64,000 bases of DNA from Phycisphaerales bacterium (GTDB lineage: Bacteria > Planctomycetota > Phycisphaerae > UBA1845), in NCBI GenBank assembly GCA_020852275.1, contig JADZBE010000010.1:1-64000 (forward strand), written 5' to 3'. The notes beneath the pieces are model-generated. The model did no database searches, was not told the DNA's origin, and saw nothing but the letters and a program-made list of their open reading frames with translations. The stretch's first letter is position 1. The number at the start of each line of letters is the position of its first letter. The position numbers and the translations under genes were made by a program. Positions 1-5,231 of the stretch are shown in pieces.

Positions 1-125
1 AGAACACTGGCGGGCGCTGAACGGCTCAAGCCTGCTGCCGGAAGTGATCAGAGGAATTCAGTTCGTCAACGGACTCAGGAAAGACGCCGCCTGATGAAGC
101 GCCATCCACAGGAATTGACAATACC
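1..125 (+). mobile_element. Right end of an insertion sequence (partial)
   Basis: This is the 3' end of an IS, entering from outside the window. It consists of the transposase tail (stop codon at 92-94) plus about 30 bp of non-coding end. The run AATTGACAATACC at 113-125 resembles a terminal inverted repeat, and directly after it a different open frame, that of a secreted protein, becomes meaningful. The left end is outside the window, so family, inverted repeat and target duplication cannot be verified. IS256/Mutator-like is a guess. Confidence 0.4.
2..94 (+). CDS. Transposase, C-terminal 30 residues (partial)
   Basis: The frame is open from the window edge to a TGA at 92-94 and gives a 30-residue C-terminus with the pattern W-R-x-L-N-G, then L-L-P-E-V, then G-x-Q-F-x-N-G. 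That pattern recalls the tails of IS256-type transposases, but it is too short for certainty. The same DNA in the next frame runs on into a secreted-protein gene, so this piece and that gene are best explained as an IS/host junction. No catalytic residue is in view. Confidence 0.35.
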   Translation, partial: EHWRALNGSSLLPEVIRGIQFVNGLRKDAA

Positions 126-653
126 TCTGACTCATGGGACCTGGATCATGATGGCGACGCTCTGGAGCCGCTTCCATTGGATGCGAGCGGATCTCTGCGT
201 CTTGCTGATGGCGACTACAATGATTTAGCGGAGGTTGACCGAGGCGCTTACGAGTTTCAGCCGATCCCCGATTGCAACCGTAACGGCTTCAGAGACGATC
301 TGGACATCCGCAGCGGGCGTTCTGATGACTGCGACAACGACGGCATCCCGGACGAATGTGATGGTCCTTGCTGTTGTGAAACCGACCGTGAATACCTTGT
401 AACACTATGCCGCACGCTTCAGAACGGCAACCTCATGGTCAAGGCAACCCTCGGGCGCGGGTGTCCCGGAGAGCGTGTGACCTTCTATCTCGACGGCGAG
501 TGCCCTAAAAAACGCACCATCAACGAACGCGGCAAGTGCCGGGCGAAGTGGAAGACCTGCAATGGGGACCTCGCGGGGGGGCCCCACACGGTCACGGCCG
601 CCTTGTCCTGCGGGACCGTGCTGGGTGAGCCGGGCAACGTGGAGTGTCCGTGA
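126..653 (+). pseudogene. Secreted calcium-binding protein, 3' part (5' end replaced by an IS)
   Basis: The frame is open from about position 45, but protein-like sequence begins only after the IS end near 125. It opens with an Asp-rich segment followed by VDRGAYEFQP, the usual closing motif of planctomycete right-handed beta-helix proteins. Next comes the EF-hand-like stretch DCNRNGFRDDLDI and DCDNDGIPDECDG, typical of secreted planctomycete proteins. The last 90 or so residues form a Cys-containing domain ending in VECP. The same kind of domain closes the large secreted protein at 5232-8210, which ends in VSCP. The first ATG in frame (177) lies inside the conserved region, so it is not a real start. 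The gene lacks its signal peptide and helix repeats, so I call it a truncated remnant. The parent protein would have been exported. Confidence 0.6.
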
Positions 654-749
654 GGAAGAAGCTGCCGGCTGCCGGCTGTCAGCCCGAGGCGAGCCGAAAT
701 GCGGACATCCAAACCCCGCACGCAAATGCGGGGCCGGATCGGCAGAACA

Positions 750-1220
750 TCAGGAAGTCGAAACGCAGCCACCGGACCCGCTCCGAACCTCGGGGCGGGT
801 CTGTTTCATGGCTTGCACCCCTTCACTTCCGCGCGGGCGTTGTCGGTCCTCTTCCAAATCCAACGGGAGTCGGCGCGTGCGGATTCGCCGGTCTGAAACC
901 GTGACGATGCTGCCGATCTCGACGGCTTGCGTGATCTGCGGCAATACCCGCTGGAGCATCGCGTTGACAAATTCCACCCGCGTCGAACCGAGTCGCAGAA
1001 GGACCAGCGACGGACTGGACTGGCCGGAAACGGCGATGATCCGTGAGAAATCGAGATTCTGCGTGAGGATCGTACGCCCCTCCCCGCGGGCGCGGGCGAT
1101 GATGGCGGCGTCGGTGGAGCGAGGGTCCATGATGTCCGCCACCCGAACCACGTCGTGGCCCAGCTTGCGGAGAAACGCGACCGTGCGCGGCGAGATGTGC
1201 AGGTCGGCTGGAAGCTTCAT
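750..1220 (-). CDS. DUF5615 family PIN-like toxin
   Basis: This 156-residue protein resembles the DUF5615 (Mut7-C/PIN-like) family, the toxin half of DUF433/DUF5615 toxin-antitoxin pairs and probably an RNase. Its N-terminal half shows the family's acidic sites: an Asp in the first strand (LPADLH, residue 6), DAAIIARA in the helix, and ILTQNLDFSRI around residue 50. Family members are usually about 110-120 residues. Here about 40 residues of basic, low-complexity tail follow VTVSDRRIRTRRLP and may be read-through past a decayed stop. The ATG at 1220 overlaps the stop of the DUF433 gene by 4 bp (ATGA), so the two are translationally coupled, antitoxin first. Identification is by motif pattern only. 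The tail may not be native. Confidence 0.8.
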   Translation of the reverse strand: MKLPADLHISPRTVAFLRKLGHDVVRVADIMDPRSTDAAIIARARGEGRTILTQNLDFSRIIAVSGQSSPSLVLLRLGSTRVEFVNAMLQRVLPQITQAVEIGSIVTVSDRRIRTRRLPLDLEEDRQRPRGSEGVQAMKQTRPEVRSGSGGCVSTS

Positions 1221-1591
1221 GCGGTGATCGACACACTCTCACCGGCCAGCCAGGCGCCGTACTTGGCAGCCTGGTACACGTCTTCCTTCTCGAGTTCCGG
1301 GTAATCGCGGACGATGTCGTCGGCCGTGTGTCCGTCTCCGAGAAGCCTGAGCACAAACTCCGCGGTGATCCGCAGTCCCCGGATCGTCGGTTTGCCTTCG
1401 CAGACGTCAGGTTGAACGGTGATGCGGTCGATCATGGCCCTTATTCTACGTGCTTCGTGCGGCACGATCAACTCCGCAGTTCGTGCCACGGCCGGCGGGA
1501 CGAGCACGCCCCCGAACAGATCATGGAGAACGGCAGCAAGTCCGATTCGCACCAGGACGTTTAGCGGGCTGGCATCGGAGACGACGATCAC
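1217..1591 (-). CDS. DUF433 antitoxin fused in frame to a DUF3368 N-terminal remnant
   Basis: The frame has two unrelated parts. Residues 1-52 (MIVVSDASPL, then GLAAVLHDLFG, then VLVPPAV) are the first strand and helix of a DUF3368/PIN toxin. Residues 53-124 (MIDRITVQPD, then GKPTIRGLRI, then LLGDGHTADDI, then YPELEKEDVYQA) are a complete 72-residue DUF433 antitoxin. DUF433 proteins normally begin at the ATG found here at 1435, and AAGGG lies just upstream of it, so the antitoxin may be made alone from 1435. The long ORF starts at 1591 and overlaps the stop of the UPF0175 gene by 4 bp. UPF0175 is the known partner of DUF3368. An internal deletion or replacement of the DUF3368 gene therefore joined its start to the DUF433/DUF5615 pair. 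Confidence 0.75.
   Translation of the reverse strand: MIVVSDASPLNVLVRIGLAAVLHDLFGGVLVPPAVARTAELIVPHEARRIRAMIDRITVQPDVCEGKPTIRGLRITAEFVLRLLGDGHTADDIVRDYPELEKEDVYQAAKYGAWLAGESVSITA
1436..1591 (-). pseudogene. DUF3368 (PIN) toxin, N-terminal remnant
   Basis: These 52 codons encode only the beginning of a PIN-like toxin: VVSDASPL with the first catalytic Asp, then the LHDLFGGVLVPPAV segment. The remaining acidic residues of the nuclease are missing, so it cannot be an active toxin. It still follows its cognate UPF0175 antitoxin with an ATGA overlap and continues in frame into DUF433. Confidence 0.6.
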
Positions 1592-1863
1592 GGCGCGATC
1601 TCGGGGAAAAGCGCGGCGAGTGCGGCGCGGTCTTCCTTGAGATCATCCAGCGAGAAATTCAGCGGAACGTCGCGCTGGGCCAGCCACTGCTGGGCCTCGA
1701 TGGAGGTCGCAAGACCCAGGACCTTGGCAACCTCTCCAGCAGAGAGCCGGGCTAAGCGGTAGCCCTCGATGACCAGCGCTTCGATAGCTGCATGGTCGAG
1801 GTCGGGGCCGAACGCCCGTATCAGCGTTTCTTCGGCAGGCGGCGATAGCTTCAACGTCTGCAC
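1588..1863 (-). CDS. UPF0175 family antitoxin-like protein
   Basis: This 91-residue protein has the UPF0175 pattern: EALVIEGYRLARLSAGEVAKVLGL in the middle is a helix-turn-helix-like segment, followed by SIEAQQWLAQRDVPLNFSLDDLKED. UPF0175 proteins are predicted DNA-binding antitoxins paired with DUF3368 PIN toxins. The start is GTG at 1863, preceded by an excellent ribosome binding site (GGAAGGAG, 1871-1878). It is the first gene of the four-part cluster UPF0175 - DUF3368 remnant - DUF433 - DUF5615 and overlaps the next frame by 4 bp. With its own toxin truncated, it may now be a leftover or may help repress the whole cluster. A TATACT hexamer at about 1880-1885 could be its -10 box. Confidence 0.8.
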   Translation of the reverse strand: MQTLKLSPPAEETLIRAFGPDLDHAAIEALVIEGYRLARLSAGEVAKVLGLATSIEAQQWLAQRDVPLNFSLDDLKEDRAALAALFPEIAP

Positions 1864-1902
1864 GGGCGTTTCTCCTTCCCAAGTATATTGCCGCGATCCG
1901 GA

Positions 1903-2141
1903 CTATCCATAAAGGTTCGGTTCGTCGCGGAGAAAGTCGAATGAGGGATTTTGCGTCAGCCGTTCGATGGGCACATGAGGGAGGTGCTCTACCCGCGCAG
2001 GCAACAGCCGAACCTCGATCGCCTCTGTCCCGCCGGGAACCGGCTCCGTGAGCACGACGTGCCAAGGGTCGATCCGTTTGCCTTGGACTGCGACCCTGTG
2101 CTCGTTGTAGCCTGCTCACTTTCCAAGGCAAAGTGCACCAT
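1903..2141 (-). pseudogene. Small conserved-looking ORF with a probable frameshift
   Basis: Read from the right, ATG at 2141 gives MVHFALESEQA. After a one-base frame change near 2115 a convincing protein end follows: NEHRVAVQGKRIDPWHVV, then TEAIEVRLLPARVEHLPHV, then FDFLRDEPNLYG, stopping at 1903. The second part is open from 2115 but has no ATG. Its composition is balanced and not repeat-like. It lies immediately upstream of the UPF0175 gene on the same strand, where small accessory ORFs of TA loci often sit. I do not recognise the family. It is either a pseudogene or a gene with an unrecognised start. Confidence 0.35.
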
Positions 2142-2190
2142 GCCCCATGCGCACCAGGACGCTCAGCAGCCCGTGGGGAACACTCACGCG

Positions 2191-2250
2191 CGTCATTCCC
2201 GCGGAGGCAGGAAGCCGGCTTCGTCATTCCCGCGAAGGCGGGAATCGAGC
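2191..2250. repeat. REP-A palindrome, two half-copies
   Basis: Two copies of the element CGTCATTCCCGCG(A/G)AGGC(G/A)GGAA lie in direct orientation. This family recurs across the window, mostly as inverted pairs about 70 bp long. Confidence 0.8.
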
Positions 2251-2308
2251 TTCGTCAATCGTGCGAAGTCGAAATCACGAGCGCGGACTTCCACGGCAGG
2301 CTGTCAGG

Positions 2309-4024
2309 TCACCGCGCCCGTTCGATCAGCCTTGTTCCACGGATTGTGAGCATCGGGCGCGCGGAGAGTTGCCAACTCATGAAGGGCGTGTTGCGGCTCT
2401 TGGAGTGGAGCGTATCGAGGCCGACCTGCCAGGGGCGCTGCGGGTCGATGAGCGTGAGGTTGGCGATGGCGCCGACTAAGAATGCTCCAGCGGCGCCGGT
2501 TTGCGAGCACGCGCGGGAGGACTCGGCCTCGCGAGCGAGATGTCGGGTTGGATCGGGGTGTTCGCTCACCCGCGACCCGTGTTGCAGCTTGAGGACTCGC
2601 GCCGGCGCGGTGGTGAACCAGCGGACGAGGTCGCGCCAGTCGGCCAGGCCCGTTTCGATCATGGCGCGAGCGGTGAGGGCGACGGCGGTTTCGAGCCCGA
2701 TCAGCCCCGGCGGGGCCTTCACAAAGGCCGCAGTTCGCTCATGGGTAGAGCGCTCCGCCGAGGTCGGATGCGCTGCGATCCGGCCTGGCTCGGTTGTTGT
2801 GTGAGCGGCATACACGGAATGAGCGCCCTTCTCCTCCGCCGTGTGCGGCGCGTGGTCGGTGGCCACGCAGTCGATCGTGCCGTCGAGCAGCCCGCGGCGG
2901 CAGGCCTCGACATCCGCGGCCGGGCGCAGCGGCGGGTGCATCTTCGTGTTCGGATCAAGTCCGGCGCAGGCCTCGTCGGTGAGCAGCAGATGATGCGGCG
3001 TGACCTCGGCGGTGACGGGCAGACCCTCGGCTTTTGCGCGGCGGACGAGTTCCACGGCGCGAGCCGTCGAGATGTGCGCGACGTGATAACGCCCGCGCGT
3101 GCGGCGGCACAGCTCGATGTCGCGCTCGATCATGTCCTCTTCAGAGCGCGGGTCCAATCCCGGAAGTCCGAGCCTTCGCGAGACTTCGCCCGCGTGCATC
3201 ACGCCACCAGCGGAAAGCGCGCGGAATTCGCAGTGCTGGATGAGCACGGCATCCACGTCGCGCGCGCGCTCGAACGCTTCGAGCATCACCGCGTCGTCCT
3301 CGACGCCCGTGCCGTCGTCGGAGAATGCCACGGCGCCCGCCGCCTTCAGCGCCCCGAAGTCCGTCACGACGCGTCCCTCGCGGTTCACCGTGATCGCCGC
3401 CACGGGTCCGACTTCGCACAACCCCGCCGCGCGCGACCGCCGGATGATCCGCCGCACGATCTCGACCGAGTCGATCGCCGGATTCGTGTTGGGCATGCAG
3501 GCCACAAACGTGAACCCGCCTGCCGCGGCCGCGCGACTGCCGGTCTCGATCGTCTCTTTGTGCTCGAAACCCGGCTCGCGAAGGTGGACGTGCATGTCGA
3601 TGAGGCCGGGGCAGAGGATCATGCCCGTGGCGTCGATGTCGCGTGCCGGCCGGTTATCCGACGCGGGCGCGGAGTTGCCGCGGTCCGATCGGCCAGGTTC
3701 GCCGAGACTGATTTCGCGGATGTGACCCTCCTCGACGACCACGGTGCCTGTCGCGTCGAGCGCGGACGCGGGGTCGATGATCCGCGCGCCGCGGATGATG
3801 ACGGTCCCGGGTGGGTCAGTTACGCGCACGCGAAGCTCCGAATGTCCTGCCGCGACGGGGCAGGTTGAGTCACGAACGTCGGCCATAACAATCCGCGGCA
3901 CGAAGGGAAGCCCATCGATCCCGCGCAGGCGGGAATCCGCCGGCCTGCCAGTGCGATCTGGACCCCCGCCTGCGCGGGGGTGACGATCCGGTTGCTCCGC
4001 GCACTCCACCCCGCGCCCTTTCAT
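2309..4024 (-). CDS. pyrC: Dihydroorotase (PyrC/AllB-type, long form)
   Basis: Zinc amidohydrolase that cyclises carbamoyl-aspartate to dihydroorotate in pyrimidine synthesis. Visible motifs: DMHVHLREPG (HxH metal site and substrate Arg), CMPNTNPAID, HVAHIS and ATDHAPHT (catalytic Asp), then a SKSRNTPF end. The core is longer than the usual 430 residues because of two insertions: about 30 residues after TDHAPHTAEEKGA, and about 25 near HGSRVSEHPDPTRHLARE. Start choice: the only good ribosome binding site (GGGAGAGG) precedes ATG 4024. From there the frame reads without a stop through a REP-A palindrome (3916-3984) before reaching ATG 3886 (MADVRD), which has no visible ribosome binding site. 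Either the repeat is translated as a tail of about 46 residues or translation starts at 3886. It is divergent from the nitroreductase gene, 143 bp away. Confidence 0.88.
   Translation of the reverse strand: MKGRGVECAEQPDRHPRAGGGPDRTGRPADSRLRGIDGLPFVPRIVMADVRDSTCPVAAGHSELRVRVTDPPGTVIIRGARIIDPASALDATGTVVVEEGHIREISLGEPGRSDRGNSAPASDNRPARDIDATGMILCPGLIDMHVHLREPGFEHKETIETGSRAAAAGGFTFVACMPNTNPAIDSVEIVRRIIRRSRAAGLCEVGPVAAITVNREGRVVTDFGALKAAGAVAFSDDGTGVEDDAVMLEAFERARDVDAVLIQHCEFRALSAGGVMHAGEVSRRLGLPGLDPRSEEDMIERDIELCRRTRGRYHVAHISTARAVELVRRAKAEGLPVTAEVTPHHLLLTDEACAGLDPNTKMHPPLRPAADVEACRRGLLDGTIDCVATDHAPHTAEEKGAHSVYAAHTTTEPGRIAAHPTSAERSTHERTAAFVKAPPGLIGLETAVALTARAMIETGLADWRDLVRWFTTAPARVLKLQHGSRVSEHPDPTRHLAREAESSRACSQTGAAGAFLVGAIANLTLIDPQRPWQVGLDTLHSKSRNTPFMSWQLSARPMLTIRGTRLIERAR
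3916..3984. repeat. REP-A inverted pair inside the pyrC 5' region
   Basis: A head copy (CCGCGCAGGCGGGAATCC) and an inverted tail copy (GACCCCCGCCTGCGCGGGGG) are separated by about 30 bp. The pair is open in the pyrC frame, where it reads RHPRAGGGPDRTGRPADSRL. Confidence 0.85.
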
Positions 4025-4167
4025 GTAACCTCTCCCAACGCTGAACGTCAAAGCGCCGGGCGAGCCGCGCGGTATGGTCGCCGCTGCTCGTCTCGCATAA
4101 TCTGATCGCGGGAAACCGCGGAGGTTGCCGAACCCACCCGCCCCCCGAACCGGAAGGGAGTTGAGCG

Positions 4168-4761
4168 ATGGCGTTGCCGGATCCAAGGAACCACCGAACT
4201 CCGCAACATCCGATCGAGCCGATCTTCTGGCGGCGCTGGTCGCCGCGGGCCATGAGCGGCGAGCCAGTCAGCCGGGCGGAGCTGATGTCGCTTTTCGAGG
4301 CCGCGCGGTGGGCGCCGTCCACGTACAACGAGCAGGAGTGGCGGTTTCTCTATGCGACGCGCGAAGGGGCGCACTGGAAGACGTTTTTCGACCTGCTGCT
4401 GCCGGCGAATCAGGCGTGGTGCGCGCGAGCGGCCGTGCTGATCGTCGTCGCGTCGCAGCGCGTCTTCTCCAGGAACAACAAGCCGAATCCCGTGCACACG
4501 TTCGACGCCGGCGCGGCGTTTGAGAACCTCTGCCTCCAGGGCAGCGCCATGGGGCTGGTCGTTCACGGCATGGCCGGGTTCGACAACGACAAGGCGCGGG
4601 CGTCGCTGCACGTTCCGGACGAGTTCAAGGTCGAGGCGATGATCGCGGTGGGCATGCCCGGCGATCCGGCCGATCTGCCCCCCGAGCTGCGCGAGCGCGA
4701 TCTCCCCACAGACCGCAAGCCGGTGAGCGAGATCGCGGTGGAAGGGAGTTTCTGGAAGTAG
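4168..4761 (+). CDS. Nitroreductase family protein
   Basis: This 197-residue protein has the FMN-binding nitroreductase fold pattern. An Arg-containing N-terminal motif (EAARWAPSTYNEQEWRF, about residues 43-59) would bind the FMN phosphate and ring. DAGAAFENLCLQGSAMGL (about residues 110-127) is the dimer/FMN helix. AMIAVGMPGDP at about residues 155-165 is the usual 'iaiGyp' strand. It probably reduces a nitro, quinone or other small substrate using NAD(P)H. The family is too broad to name the substrate. The start is set by GGAAGGGAG ahead of ATG 4168. The gene stands alone, divergent from pyrC. Confidence 0.85.
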   Translation: MALPDPRNHRTPQHPIEPIFWRRWSPRAMSGEPVSRAELMSLFEAARWAPSTYNEQEWRFLYATREGAHWKTFFDLLLPANQAWCARAAVLIVVASQRVFSRNNKPNPVHTFDAGAAFENLCLQGSAMGLVVHGMAGFDNDKARASLHVPDEFKVEAMIAVGMPGDPADLPPELRERDLPTDRKPVSEIAVEGSFWK

Positions 4762-4900
4762 GGAGATTCCCGGCGAACCGGCTCGTGGAAGCGGGATCAG
4801 GAATTCGCGCGGATTTCAAGGCCGCGCGGGTCAACCCCGCGGTCTGCCACGCTGGGCAAGGTGCGCCCGGTGAATCACCGACCCACCGGCGCGCGCCCCA

Positions 4901-4922
4901 CGGGTCCGCTGCTGCGGACCCG
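4901..4922. repeat. REP-C hairpin
   Basis: A 9-bp perfect stem (CGGGTCCGC / GCGGACCCG) with a 4-nt loop. The related sequence recurs at 8393-8418 and 59766-59791, each time in GGCACGGGTCCGC...GCGGACCCGTGG context. Confidence 0.7.
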
Positions 4923-5113
4923 CGCCACCCAACGCCCGGCCAGCCGTAGAATGCGGTTTCCCTGGCCACGCAATCCTGTGTTGTCCAGGGCCCTTCGATT
5001 CTCGGTCGCTGCATTGACGTAGCCTGCGTGCCGGTCGAAAACGAAGGGACGTGTTGATCGCCGAAGCCGGGAAAGGTGACAATTGAAAGGCCCTGCGGTG
5101 TCATCCGCGCGCA

Positions 5114-5143
5114 TTGCCCCGCAGCCCGCTCAGTTGGTAGAAT
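5114..5143 (+). promoter_or_regulatory. Promoter of the secreted protein gene
   Basis: TTGCCC (5114-5119), an 18-bp spacer and TAGAAT (5138-5143). The architecture matches the promoters found ahead of three other genes for exported proteins in this window. The start codon is about 90 bp downstream. Confidence 0.6.
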
Positions 5144-5231
5144 GTCCGTCCGCGAGTAATCGCCGCGCGAGCATGGGCACGGGGGGGACGTGCCCCGCGC
5201 GACATTCCTGGTCGTCCAAAGGGGGATTCCG

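Larger units (their letters stand above)
4762..5231. other. Non-coding stretch with a hairpin and promoter
   Basis: No credible gene. It holds the REP-C hairpin (4901-4922), an isolated TAGAAT near 4947 and the promoter of the secreted protein at 5114-5143. Confidence 0.6.

Noticed and set aside
2501..3868. 455-codon + frame opposite pyrC
   Set aside because: It is the antisense of dihydroorotase, with no motif or start signal.
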